64,000 bases of DNA, taken from positions 102,498,161 through 102,562,160 of the forward strand of contig CM035428.1 in NCBI GenBank assembly GCA_020310875.1, in the 5' to 3' direction. The first letter of the stretch is position 1. Each line of letters opens with the position of its first letter. This DNA is from Ceratopteris richardii (taxonomy: Eukaryota; Streptophyta; Polypodiopsida; Polypodiales; Pteridaceae). The notes beneath the pieces were generated by a model, which searched no databases, had not been told where the DNA came from, and was given only the letters and a program-made list of their open reading frames with translations. A program made the position numbers and the translations under genes. Shown here in pieces: positions 1 to 11,241 of this stretch.

Positions 1-480
1 TCCAAAATTGATGCTAGGCATTGAGTTGGGTGATCATGTCGATGTATCAACTGTCGATGCCAGTGGTTCAAGTCGATGCCTAGCATTGACTTTCTTGCCC
101 AACTCAATGCTTAACATCAAGTTTGGAGGCAAGATCAATGCCTAGCATTGACTTGCTTGGCCAATTAGATGCTTGGAATCGCATTCCTTGCCCAAGTTGA
201 TGCATGGCATCGATGTTGTCACCCAATCCGATGCCTCACATCGAGTTGCTCGATATAAGGTCGATGCATAGCATCAACTTGGCCCCAAAATTTGATGCTT
301 GGTATCGAATTGGACCAAGGGGTTCATGTTTTACATAGGATTGACCCCCCAATTTGATGCTTGGCATCACCTTGAGCATTAAGGTTGATGTGTGGTATCA
401 ACTTATAGGCAACATTCGATGCCATGCATCGAGTTGTAGCAGAAGCTTGACACGTCGCATCAACTTAGCACCCAAACATT
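1..480. repeat. 31-bp minisatellite with internal dyad GATGC-N3-GCATC
   Basis: The core GATGC (or variants GATGT, AATGC, CATGT) recurs at 10, 41, 75, 106, 137, 168, 199, 230, 263, 294, 325, 356, 387 and 418, followed by GACAC at 449. The spacing is 31 bp at nearly every step. Most units carry an inverted partner GCATC a few bases later, so each unit contains a small dyad. The period is not a multiple of three, and no frame stays open. The array is cut by the left window edge, so its true length is unknown. Confidence 0.9.
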
Positions 481-484
481 GAGA

Positions 485-1569
485 TGAATGTTATCCCGAA
501 GACAATGTCATACCTTTGGTTAACAGAAATTGTTTCACTTCAGGGACATTGAGAAGAGAGAGGAGAAATCCTTTAAGAAACTAAAGGTGACCATACGCAG
601 CTCAGGAGAGGGTGCTCGGGACAGAAGCATTGGACATCTACTGAAGCAAAAGAAGAGCATATTGTCTTTGCCCTCTGAGCGTGCAAGTAATCCAATGTCC
701 ATATCATCAAGTGGTCATAGCAGTGTCAAGCCCATTGAGGAAGAGCCAGGCAGAAAAGATATATCCAAAGAGACTGACGTCAGTAGGAAAGATAGACCAC
801 TTTGAGACATGAAAAATCTAGAGTCGTGCCTTCAATACATAGAGGAGAAAAATGTCACTCTGCTTGTGTTTGCTGGCACCTATGGGAGGGGAAAGATTAC
901 CACAATGCAGGTCTTTCAATATGGTCTTGCATTCAAGGTGGACTATGAAGATGAGGACTCAGATAACCTCCTTTTCCTAGTGGAGACTTCAAAGGGAACG
1001 AGGAATACAATTTGCAAAATGGAGCTCCTATGTCTTGAATGTTGTGTTTGAGAGAGGCTCGCTCAAATCTGCAGGGAATTGAAAAATTTGATCATGGATC
1101 TCTTGCCATGGATACAGGGGAATACCATGCCAAGCCAGGAGAGGAAGACTACACCTATAATGTCAAAGGGCAAGCAGCCCATACAGAAGAGGCCCCAGAA
1201 GAAGACCAAGCCAACTGATGTGGAATCAAAAGTAATCTCAAACTCTCAGGATGATATAGTTGCCCTTGGAGGAGAGCTCACTTCTAGGATATTGCTTATA
1301 GAATAGAAAAAGATAAGGGAGGAGATTGCCAAGAAGAAGCTCGTGAAAAAGGGGAAACTTTTCCACCTACCCATTACAATAATCAACATACCTCCAATAC
1401 ACCCACTTATAGGAAGGAGGCCTCTTGAGATAAGGGAGCCACATAATCTACATGTATAGAACCTTAAGAAGAAGATGAAGATAAACCCACATGCAACCAT
1501 CATACCATTCTTGGTAATGGTGCATCCATCATCACCTCCTGAATCTTCATCTAAACCCTGTGACTGCAT
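485..1569 (+). pseudogene. N-terminal part of a ParB/methyltransferase-like locus, degenerate
   Basis: Three short open stretches (530-805, 809-1051, 1079-1306) read on from one another only with frame changes and stops. The product would be hydrophilic: a Ser/Lys-rich start, an acidic patch around 940-965 (DYEDEDSD), a Lys/Pro/Gln-rich stretch near 1130-1230, and a Pro-rich end near 1380-1569. No catalytic motif is visible. I link it to the next two entries only because of position and because its end (IIPFLVMVHP) is the kind of lead-in expected before a ParB-type domain. It could instead be an unrelated fragment. It begins directly after the 31-bp array. Confidence 0.35.
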
Positions 1570-1620
1570 TGTGAGTTTTAAAAGAACATTATAAGTTACT
1601 AAAAGAGCAAGAAAAACCGA

Positions 1621-2356
1621 TCAATGGTCTTTGGAAATGACTCTTGATAATGTTGAAATTATCAAAGTGTCATCCTTTATGCCTTGCAATTCTCTCCAAG
1701 GTGTCGGCTTCATATCCTTAGTAGCCTCTTCAATGGAGAGATCAACTTTCTTTCCCTTTCCTTTTACATCCAACTGAGGATCTATTTTTTCCTTTTTCTG
1801 TTTCTAGCATTTGACCTTTTTGTTCTCCCACATTGTGAATATTTTATCTTGAAGATCCCAAATTTCCCTTGTCCTGATGGCGAGCTGGAACCATGGGTCA
1901 AATTTATGGAGTGCATATGACTTCACATTGTCATCCACTACTATCCCTTCCTCTATTAGACATTATTTTCTCAAATTTGGATGGATCCTTCCACCATCTG
2001 CCCTTAGGGCATCAACATACTCATGGTGGAAGGATCTGATATGCTCAATGTTGCCTGTGATCATTGTCGTTGCTATGGTCCCAAGCTAGGAGTTTGGCCT
2101 CCTATGTAGTCAAATCAACATAGATTTTACACTTTGCATACCTGAAGAAGTATGTAGTTGGATGCTCTTTTACAAGCTGTCTTTGGGCCTCTGTAGAGTG
2201 ATCTCTGAGCCTCGAGATACACACGTGCATTTCACATTCACTTTTATAGTCATCTTGTTGGAGCCAAGGAATTGAATTTGAATTCAAATGTCCACCTAAA
2301 AGTAATCCTAAAGTATAGGATTGATTGTCTCTTGACTCAACTACCAAAAGATGCAC
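1621..2356 (-). pseudogene. ParB-like domain fragment on the minus strand
   Basis: Read on the minus strand, about 210 residues of coherent protein can be followed with two stops and one frame change. A segment HSTEAQRQLVKEHP is followed by KIYVDLTT, a stop, then EAKLLAWDHSNDND. This is the H..EA..L, V.L..EEA, N.D layout of ParB/sulfiredoxin-like domains. A second stretch (IRSFHHEYVDAL, then FDPWFQLAIRTREIWDLQ) is a long amphipathic helical region. It ends at a stop at 1621-1623 after a Lys-rich linker and KPTPWRELQGIKDD. ParB-type domains occur beside DNA N-methyltransferases in some phage and bacterial proteins (general knowledge). The flanking pieces of this locus read on the plus strand, so this block appears inverted. 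The ParB assignment rests on motif layout only. Confidence 0.45.
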
Positions 2357-2493
2357 GATTTTATGCTTCCTAACTCCTCGTGGGTTTAGTAACCTTTTAC
2401 AATGGGTAATTATAATCCAAAGTTACAAGAGTTTGTACATATGAAGCCTTCCAAATGTAATATCAATACATCAAGTTTATGTGAAGTGATCAA

Positions 2494-3705
2494 GTGTGTA
2501 GGCTTGGGCATAATTGCACCAACACTTCTGCCTTCCTTGCTCATATCCAAAGGGCAAGGTATGAGAAGTCAAGAATAAAGGTGAAGGAGATGGAGTTCGA
2601 GGATGACTCCTCTAGACTAAAGTGTTTTTCAAACCCCATAGAACCCCTAAGGCCATTGTATTACAATATATATTGTGATGATGTAAATAACATTTGTATA
2701 GTAGTACCTATGAAACAATTTTCCTTTTTAGAAGCAAACATCCCATATGGCTTTAGAATGAGTGGCTCTATTAATGATGATGAGCCATTCAAACACCCAC
2801 AAATACAAAAGATAGTGACATATTTTTTTGGATTAACCATGTTGCCACTTTGGAGGATTGTCATTTTTCCTAGAAGTGACCAATCCTTCTTTCTCTCAAT
2901 AGCATCAAAGTCAAGGTGTCATGCTGTTGAGTGTCTTACATGGTATGCACTTGCTTTTTGGCTCTTCTTAGAAATTGCATGTGACATTAAACTTATAATT
3001 ATAAATTTGGAGGGTAAAGACAAATGTAAATCACACACTAGGACATAGGTTTGTTAGTGCTACCGAGTGGCTTACAATTGGGTCCTATGATGAAGTTAGT
3101 AAGAGAAGGGTCATGGAACATTGTAGTGAGAACATAATTTCAAATGTGCTAATGTTCCCTACCATTATAAAGAAGCTTCATCACGTGGTAGGAGACAAGA
3201 CATTAGTTAATCCTTATCAAAAGACCCAAAAGCTTATTATGAGATTAATCCAATTGTTCTCCAATGATGATGATTGGATCTTGGACTTGTTTTCTGGCAG
3301 AGGTACTTCTAATTGCAATCTTGCTCATTGACACTCTTTTGGCATGACGTGTAATTGATTTGTTTGTTTTTAGGGACGACACTTGCCTGTGCCCTCAAAA
3401 TGTTCAGGCACTGCATTGCTATAGAGAAGGATGAAGCCCAAGTCAGCTTCATTAGGATGCGGATTAATGACTTGAATGAATGCCTAGATGATGAGCACAA
3501 GGTTGGGAAGAAACATATATTTAACACAGAGAGATTCTAGCTTGCATCAAGGGAGCATGTGCCACCATTGGCAGATGAGCCAAGAAATATGGATGACCTT
3601 GAGGAGCTAGTTCTAGAGCAAGTAAAGCCCTCAAAACCTTCACAAGTCCCTGAAGATGTTTCTATGCAAGAGGCTGAGCATTTATATGATCAGCTTCTAT
3701 TGTAA
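2494..3705 (+). pseudogene. DNA N-methyltransferase-like (beta-class, N4/N6 type), broken gene with introns
   Basis: Motif IV appears as ANIPYGF at about 2736, a degenerate form of DPPYGF. It is followed by DDEPF, IQKIVTYFFGLT, LPLWRIVIFP and HAVECLTWY. After a probable intron (GT near 2942, coding again near 3048 with EWLTIGSYDEVSKRRV), the frame continues through NPYQKTQKLIMRLIQLFS to the AdoMet-binding motif I DLFSGRG-TTLACAL and then CIAIEKDEAQ. The glycine-rich motif is split by an intron at 3303-3373. Motif IV before motif I is the beta-class order. The catalytic Asp and first Pro are lost and there is a stop at 3538-3540, so the copy is probably inactive. The remaining tail is acidic, to 3705. 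Introns argue for a plant nuclear gene and against bacterial contamination. Confidence 0.65.
3303..3373 (+). other. 71-bp GT-AG intron inside the methyltransferase motif I
   Basis: The plus strand reads GGCAGAG|GTACTTCT at the left and TTTGTTTTTAG|GGACGACA at the right. Removing 3303-3373 joins the frame as Gly-Arg-Gly-Thr-Thr-Leu-Ala, completing the FxGxGT nucleotide-binding loop. The T-rich 3' end is typical of plant introns. Confidence 0.75.
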
Positions 3706-4107
3706 AAGGGTTGTTGAAATTTGTAAACATATAATTTTGTAATGATTTGATTATTGGAATATAAGGATCCATGTTTTTGTTATTTGTGTTGAACCCATTT
3801 CACATTCGATGCATTTTTGTTGGATTGATATGTGGTTTGTTTAACATTTAAGACTGATTAAGGTCATAGTGTTGAAGTGGTAATTGGAACATCTTGATGA
3901 GTTAAAATAAAAGTATGCAGAAAAGCTCCTCCAATGTTTATGCTAGTGTCAAATGATGTGATGTTATATATATTGACCCTTGAAAGGTGTATTTTATTTT
4001 TCCATGTAGATTAACTCAAATTCTTAGTAAGAATGAGAACATAAATCTCACATCAAGAGTGCCAAGTGCTATATCAAGAGATTGAGTTTCTTTGTTCTTG
4101 GCATTAT
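3706..4107. other. AT-rich spacer without a gene
   Basis: No open frame, structural RNA or repeat is recognisable between the methyltransferase fragment and copia A. Stops occur in all frames. Confidence 0.5.
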
Positions 4108-4565
4108 TTCAACATAGACTACCATCCAAATCACTTCAAGGTATGAATCTTTATGAAGCATGGCATGGAAGTAAACCTATTCTTGGACATTGCAAGGTGT
4201 TTGGTTGTTTAACATATTTCATGTACCATCACAAATAAGAGGTAAGCTAGATGAAAGGACAACAAAGGTAGTGTTTAATGGGTATGAATCAACTTAGATG
4301 GGTTACAAGTTCTATAATCCTTCAACCAAGAAATTGGAGACTCCTCCAACTTGATGTAAAAATGAATTTCTAAATGGTTGGATAAGTGAAGAGGTATACA
4401 TGTCACAACTTCCACGTTTTGAAAATCCTAATCATGCATCTTATGTTTGCAGGCTTAAGAAAGCATTGTATGGATTGAAACAAGCTCCTAGAACTTGGAA
4501 TTATAGGTTGGTTACACACCTTCAATATTAAGGGTTTAGACCTAGCAACTCAGATCCTTCTTATT

Positions 4566-5240
4566 GAGCCCATCAAAGTCTTATTGGTCAAAGTCAACAT
4601 GGTCAAAGTCAAAAGGTCAAAGCCAAAGTGGTCAAAGTCAAAAGGTCAAAGTCAAAGTGGTCAAAGTCAACATGGTCAAGGTCAAAGTCAAGATGTTCAG
4701 GGTATATGTGAACCGACACTCAACTCAAGGCATGCATTACTCTTGGTTAGACTAAGCAAGGAGAGCATAGTCTACACGAGGAGAGAGAAGAGCAAGAGAT
4801 ACAGTGAGTGTGCAACACAGAGAAGCTAGTGCAAAGTGTGCAAGAAGTGTGACTTAGGTGTGTGCAGAGGAGTGCTAAACAATGCAATCAAAGGTCACAA
4901 GGTCCCATTGAAGCTGTGTGCATCAACAGAAGGTGTCCATCCCTCCCCCTATTGGAAGCTTGAGTGCAAGGTGTGCACAAGTGCAAGCTCTTGGAGAAGG
5001 TGGAGGTCTCGTGCAGAGAAGGTCAGTGGCAGAATTAACCTTGGGTATTTTTTAACTTTTTTGATTGTGGACTCTTTGGGATTTTGCACAGAGAGTATTT
5101 GGATTCTGCTCTACATCATTATTGTACTTCTCTCTTTATAATCAATCTCTAGAAGTTTTCGATGTATGTATCCTTCTTCTTACCCTTCTTCCTTCTCCTA
5201 TAAACACTCAAGTCACTTTTTGCACAAGAATACCCCAGAA
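4566..5240 (+). mobile_element. ~0.67-kb insertion inside copia A RT, with GTCAAA repeats
   Basis: RT reads up to SDPSY at 4565 and resumes at FIKR-D (about 5241), as judged against copia B, which has NPSLFIKR uninterrupted. The insert opens with a simple array of GTCAAA/GTCAAAGTCAAA units (about 4575-4697). The rest is unassigned and ends in a T-rich stretch. A clean target duplication is not certain; TTCTTATT at the left and TTTCTATT at the right are similar but not identical. Class unknown. Confidence 0.5.
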
Positions 5241-5949
5241 CTTTTCTATTCATCAAAAGGGATCACAATGAGGTTATGTCTATATGTAGATGATATTATT
5301 GTGATAAGTGATGATGTGAATGGCATTCAAAGGATCAAGAGACACATGCAAGAGGAGTTCAAAATTAGTGACTTAGGTGAGGTCACATATTTCCTAGGTA
5401 TGCAAGTGATTTATATAGATGAAGGGATGTATCTAACTCAGAGAAGATACATTCAAGATCTACTTCTCAAGTTAGAATGGAGAACACAAAGCTTGCAGGT
5501 ACACCTTTGGAGATGAATCATAAATGTAGTGTTTATGAAGGTGAGAAAATTGAAGATGTTAAAGAATATCAAAGCTTGGTAGGTAGCTTGATATATGCTA
5601 CGCATACAAGGGCAGACATCTCATATAGCATAGGAGTGCTAAGCCAATTCATGCACTCGCCAAGAAGACCACACATGGATGCAACTAAGAGAGTACTTAA
5701 GTATCTCAAAGGTACAATCAATGAAGGTATATTCTATCCTTAATCTTGAGATTTGGATATCAAAATCTATTCAGATGGAGATTGGGTAGGAGCTAAGGAT
5801 GATAGAAGAGTACCTCTGGTTACTTAGCATTTGAGGTTCAAAGCTAGTGCCATGGAGTTCCAAGAAGCAACCAATAGTTGCTTTATCCTCAATTGAAGTA
5901 GATTCTAGAGGTTTGAACATAGAAATTCAAGAGGCAATATGGTTAGAAG

Positions 5950-5954
5950 CATTG
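5950..5954. repeat. Target-site duplication CATTG (left)
   Basis: CATTG immediately precedes the TG of the left LTR. The same five bases follow the CA of the right LTR at 11689-11693. Confidence 0.8.
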
Positions 5955-6300
5955 TGTAATAAAGTAAATCTATGATCTAAGGATCCGATTGGTTTAGACG
6001 GATTTGAAATCGGACACTCTTTGGTCATCCGTGTGTATGACCAAAGATCTTGAGTCTATACTTACTAGGAGGGCATTTTTCTCTTGTAAACAAGTGATCC
6101 ACTTAGCTTAGTGGTTAAGTCTCAAGGGTGTGAAGGAGGAGGTCTTGGGTTCAATCCCCATGGGGTATATGGGGAGAGTTTTTTTTCCAAAGAGATCTAG
6201 AGCCTTTTAGAAGCATCCACTTGAGTTAACTAGGAAACTTGGCACACATGCAGCTACATGGATGACACATAGATGATTAGTATCCACCTCCCTTGTTGCA
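5955..6300 (+). repeat. Left (5') LTR of the LARD-like element, shortened
   Basis: Aligns with the right LTR from TGTAATAAAG to TATCCACCT at 6288, then lacks about 100 bp present in the other copy (the TATA region) before the terminal TTGTTGCA. The loss of the TATA segment would make this copy promoter-less for Pol II. Confidence 0.65.
6104..6157 (+). promoter_or_regulatory. Pol III-type A and B boxes (tRNA-like module) in the left LTR
   Basis: TAGCTTAGTGG at 6104-6114 fits the A-box consensus TRGCNNAGYNGG, and GGTTCAATCC at 6148-6157 fits the B-box GGTTCGANTCC. CTTA..TAAG around the A box can form a 4-bp D stem, and TGGG/CCCA around the B box can form a T stem. The homologous module lies in the right LTR at 11390-11400 and 11434-11443, with GGCTCAATCC for the B box. 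Confidence 0.55.
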
Positions 6301-6967
6301 AGAACTGGATTGGAACCTGACATGCGATGGAAGCATAATTTCGCATCAGCCCAATAGCTAGCCCCAATAACCTCAGTTCTTTAGTGCTCAACTCTTTATT
6401 TGAGTGGAAAAATATTATTACTCGATGCTCTCTTGTTCAGATTCAATGTCGTAGCAACCAATCAATGCTCGTTGCTAAGATCTTGCACTCCCAACTTCAA
6501 CATCAAGAGAAGTAATCCTATCCACTCGACAGTATGACTGGTGCTGATAATTTTTATGCATAGTAAGAATAATGTTTTTAAATTTGCAATTGAACGGCAA
6601 CAATCAAAGAGAAATGGAAGATTATAGCAGATGTGCTCCTCTTATAGTTTATATATTCAGCTACGCTTCTTCTTTTGATCAGGAAGATTTTGGGAATGGA
6701 TCTCTAGATCTTCATGCTAAGGGTGTTTATTCATTCATTGCACCAAATGCATTGGATTCATTTGGTGCTGGACAAGAAGGTAGAAACTTTTGATCCATTC
6801 ATTGCAAATTATTCACTGTGTATACATTATTCTATATGTGATCTTTCTTTTGAGCAATGGGGGGCTGATATCGGGGATCGATATGGCATCATCACGTGCC
6901 AAGTTATCAGACTTCTTCTGATATGCATAACAAAATAAGAAACAATTGGAAAGATACAAAAACATGC

Positions 6968-7046
6968 CCGATAGTAATATGGAGGACTTGAACTCTTAAC
7001 CTCATATATGAGGTTCGAATACTGCAACCACTATACTAATGGTGAT
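6968..7046 (-). repeat. tRNA-derived SINE-like relic or tRNA pseudogene
   Basis: On the minus strand TTAGTATAGTGGTTGCAG (A-box region) is followed, after the perfect palindrome AACCTCATATATGAGGTT, by GAGTTCAAGTCC (B-box region). The downstream minus-strand sequence is T-rich. The anticodon-like stem is a self-complementary 18-mer with no proper 7-base loop, so this is not a functional tRNA. It lies inside the non-coding interior of the LARD-like element. Confidence 0.45.
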
Positions 7047-7940
7047 TTAGTTTCTTCTATATTCTCAGCCAGGATCAATGGAAGGATGTAGCTTGATCTA
7101 GACATAAGTATTTTCCAAGTTAATGATTGGTTTCAATATTTGTTTTTTCTCTATGCTCTCATGTAGGATGCATTTTATTATCATTGAAGTATGATAGCAA
7201 ACTTCATTTTTGATAACCTTGATGCAAATTATTGAAAGCTAAATGAAAGAGCATAAATATATTGAAACACTCATTAATCATAAGCATGCATCTATATGTC
7301 ATTGCATGGGAATAAAAGAATGTTGGTGCATTTCTCTTTTCAAAAGATTGTTTTCTGCATGTAAATTTTCTTCTTGCTTGAAAAAGGTATGCACTCAAGT
7401 TTGTGCACATGATTATATCTTTTTGAAAGGTATCAAGCAGATTGTTTGTGCATGGATGCTTGGATGCATGCACAACAAGCTCAAGGACTGCTTGAATTAA
7501 GTTTGCTACATGAAAAGGAAAAAACATGCAAACACATGAATACACTCACATGCATTTGCATGCAAGAACATGCATTGGCATATGACGAAGCATGGTTTTT
7601 TGCTGATTTTTTGTTAAGTATTTGAACAAGTGTACTTTCCTAATCAAGCTAGATAGTTGGGGAAAATAGCAAACTAGTTAGTTGCAAAGCTCTTAGCTGC
7701 TATGCAACTCAACTAGCTAGTTCACTTTTTCCCAAAAGTGATATTGAGGTATCACATGTTAGGGGCCTTGCTTAGGAAAAGTAGGCTCACTGAAAGTCAA
7801 GCGTTCAATTTTCTTGCTCATATAAATGGAAAGAAAATACGACTACTTGCAAATTTTCATGATGACCTTAAGTCACGAAAAAACTTAGAGAATCCTAACA
7901 ACAAGCTTGGATGTAAAAATTCATGCATCCAAGTAGGATG

Positions 7941-10900
7941 ATTTGGGATTCTTTTATTTGATTCTATCCCAAGACGTGATAACAATCAAATAAAATCAAA
8001 TAGAGCTTAAACTAATTGAACTTTTAAAGTTCAAAAGATAGTTAAGATTTTTTGAAATTTTCACTTTGAAATCATCCTAAGGAGTGATGAAATTTAGAGA
8101 AGGGATTAAAAACCTTAGCATCAATTGAACTTTGATATTCAATAAATGGATGCTAGGTTCCATGAGTGAATCTCTGATACAAATGTAGGACTCTTCATTT
8201 TAGAGGATTAGAGATTTATTCCTAGTTTCGTAAGCTAATTGTAGGTTAATAAGAAACCTTAGTCAAAGTGATCTTTAGGAATTTGGATACTTCCTGAAGA
8301 TAAGACAATAAAGGAAATAGTTTGGTTAACTATTTCATTGGTTAAAAAGGAATATCTTTTGGACAAGCAATAAAGCTTTAAGTCTTGGTCTTTTACAAAA
8401 GTAAAAAATTTCTTTTGAAGATCATTCAAGTAAAGCAAAAGATTCTAAGATTAATTATTTTCTTATTATTACTTGATTCCTTGGTAGGAATCTAAAGTTC
8501 TTGAAAGAAAACAAATCTCCCTAGATGTGAAACTAGAATCTTTTAAGCATGTTTAATATCAAGTGGTTCCCAACAATTCCCAAACCACCAACATTGGTAC
8601 TTAAGTCCAAATATTGATATAACCTAAAGGCGTATCGAAGATTCTTAGCTTTGGAATTTGAGAGGCATCAGTGTATGCTTGGACTTAAGTTGAGGGAAAG
8701 ATCTCTAGAAATCCTGTGGGTAAGCAAAGAAGCTTTTGATAGTTCAAGAGATCTTAAAGATAAAGACTAAGTCTTTATTCTAGTCGCAAGGTCAACTTGA
8801 CTTGATCAAGCTTGACCATGATTGTCCAAGAACTTGTGATTGGATCTACTCCAAAGTTTGCCCTAGGATTGACAATAAAAATTCCTTTTGGGAATTATTC
8901 ACTCAAGGTTCCATTTATTCAATGGAAAATTGTGACAAGAGTAAGATATTCCAAGTCTAAATAGAGCGAAGAAATTCCAAGAATGTAGTATGCAATCATG
9001 AAGATGGTACTCAAGTTTGTGGAAGGTAAAATATAATGTTTGCCTATCCTTAAAAGGATTTTGGTACCAAAATCCAGAAAGCTGGATGCTTAGACTTATG
9101 CAATAGAGAGATTCCTATAAAGTCCTGCCAAGGTAGGTACCTAAATCATCAATAAGAAAGGAATCTAAAGACACGAAGTCAAAAACTTTTGTCACTACAA
9201 ATTGGTCAAGAATAAATCAATTGGTCTTGAATTTGTGAAAATTCAAGTACTTGGAATTCTAACTATTTTTCATTTCAAAACCTTAGTAAAGAAGGATGGA
9301 TGTTCCATCAAAAGGTTTTCAAGTTCCCAAAGAAAAGCACAAGATCATGTGAAGGGATCAAAACCTAGAAAACCTAGTTAGAGGTAATGCTTGAAACTTC
9401 AAAATTCTCGTAAAGAAATGAAGAAAGAAGGCACTCTAACAAGAGATGTTTAGTCTTTAGGATAAGTATCACTCACACATCAATGTGAATATAGAATAAG
9501 GTGGTATGGGACACAAATGTTATACTTAGATTGATGTAGGAAAGATGGTATGGGACATCGGACCGTGGAATGATAATTACCTTTTAGTCCTAGATTGGAT
9601 CTTGAAGTTAGGTTTGATTCTCAAGGGAATTAAAACTTCAAAGAAGGAGTTTAAATTCGAGGAGGATAAAAGTAGTATCTCAAGATATTTCAAGATACTT
9701 CAAGATACTTAAAGGTCAAGGAAGCAGAAGTTATGAAGTAAGTAACTTCCAAGATGTTCTTTTTCTAATAAAGGCAATAAAGAAACACTTCAAGATAAAG
9801 TGTTGATTCAGAAATGTTTAATAAATTTTTGAACAAGTAGGACTTTGATATTGAAATGATCCTTTCAACTAGGGAATAGACTGACTAAGTCAAGCAAAAA
9901 GTTCCTAGTGTAGCTTGCTAAATTAAATCCTTGACTTGAAACGATGCATAAGAATTGCATTCCCAGTAAGTAGTCATAAAGATTGAACTTCGGCATGAAC
10001 TTAGTCTCAAGTGAAGCATTATTTGAAAAAAAATCATCAATAGGACTTTAGTGGGTCGACAGACGGATATTAGATACCACACTAGTATCTTGTGGTTGGA
10101 TGATGTTTAAAGTTTGCTCTAAATCTTTCTGAGAATCCAACTTAGTTCTCTTAAAGATAGAAACAAGGCTTCAATACCTTGTTGAAATAGATCTTTGCAA
10201 AATTAAAGTCACAAGTCATCTAGAATTTGACTCATAGAAATTATGTGTATCTTTGAAGTTTGAATTGGTTGTCCAAAGTTTTAATCTTTCTTTTTGCTTT
10301 CCAAATCTTTTGGATTTCTCTTAGATATGGTATTTGATTGTTTTCACAAAAGTCGAGAGTTAGCCAGTTAGAACCAAGTAACTAAATTAATCATCCCAGA
10401 TAGATGTTCTGTACAAGAACCTTTTTAATCTTCAAAAGATAATAAGTCTAAGTGGACTTATTTAATTGAGCTTGATTCAAGTTATAGCATAAATGATTTC
10501 CTAGAGTCTAGTATACTCATGAATAGAGAAGTTAGGAATTGCTCATAAGATTGAAAATTCCCAATAACTTTTAGCTCAAGTCTTTGAGAAAAGTGTCCTA
10601 AGTTGGATAATTGTTTGAATTTGAGTTGGTCAAGTTATAGTATGGTTTACTCAAAGTAAATAGTAAACTTTCTCCTATACTTTACATAGGCTTTTTAAAC
10701 TCATTAAGACAAAGTAGTCCTCTAGTCAGGTGAAAAAATAAAGTAACTATTGGATAGGAGTAAACCATTGAACAAACATCCAAGTTAGATATTTGGGACA
10801 ACCAAAATTCAAGTTTTCCAAACCAAATTCAAGTGAATCAAGAGTTCTCAAAGTCTTGCGAGGGAGAACAATCCCACTTTAATTACTAAGGCCATGCACT
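7941..10900. other. 3-kb interior stretch without recognisable content
   Basis: This part of the LARD-like interior is AT-rich, with stops in all frames and no long ORF. I see no tandem array, RNA gene or protein motif. Short words such as TCAAG and GATACTTCAAGATACTT (9690-9712) recur only locally. Confidence 0.5.
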
Positions 10901-11241
10901 AGTCATGCCCAGAAGATGGACTAGTAATTTGAATCCACCCAGTTCACATGTTTGTGCCCAGATCACACCTAGTAAAAACTTTGAATTGGGCAGGGATGTT
11001 TTTAGATCCACCCTTATTATTCATTCACTACTTTGTACTTTGACGAGTTTATCAAAGTGCAAAACGAGACAATGTTTTGAATCATTTGGGCAGGGATGCC
11101 ACCATAGAGATGAGACATGTTCTTCTAATTTTAGAACATGACCATGTTCTTTCGGTTTTAGAACATGAGGCTCATGGGTTGCCTATAGTAGTTATATAGC
11201 TCTATGTTTTAGGATGAAAATATTTTCCAAGGGGGCAAGAA

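Larger units (their letters stand above)
4108..5954 (+). pseudogene. Ty1/copia element A, integrase end, RT and RNase H (5' part of split copy)
   Basis: Starts in the C-terminal integrase motif RLPSKSLQG..YEAWHG (4113-4170). It then jumps near 4332 into RT ([24 protein letters not shown] at about 4457-4500). After an insertion (next entry) it continues with the catalytic LYVDDIIV (5281 on), YFLGMQV, YQSLVGSLIYATHTRADISY (5571-5630) and RNase H with SDGDWVGA and EAIWLEALC, ending at 5954. RT is interrupted by two frameshifts and stops. The 5' LTR, gag and protease are absent. Where they overlap the copy closely matches copia B at 14.4-14.7 kb, so both belong to one family. RNase H resumes at 11694, on the far side of a nested element. 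Confidence 0.85.

Noticed and set aside
530..1306. Three separate small genes
   Set aside because: The open stretches follow each other with single stops or frame changes and share composition, so they look like one decayed reading frame.
2494..3705. Methyltransferase fragment as bacterial contamination
   Set aside because: It is interrupted by a plant-like GT-AG intron, lies in AT-rich sequence like its surroundings and adjoins plant retroelements.
6301..6320. PBS of the LARD-like element (TGGATTGGAACC)
   Set aside because: It resembles a tRNA T-arm complement, but its spacing to the CCA complement does not fit the 3' end of a tRNA.
6968..7046. A functional tRNA gene
   Set aside because: The anticodon arm is an 18-bp palindrome with no 7-base loop and the acceptor ends do not pair.
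7243..7545. Overlapping ORFs on both strands in a CATGCA-rich stretch
   Set aside because: No motif and low-complexity word bias; open frames on both strands at once are expected by chance here.
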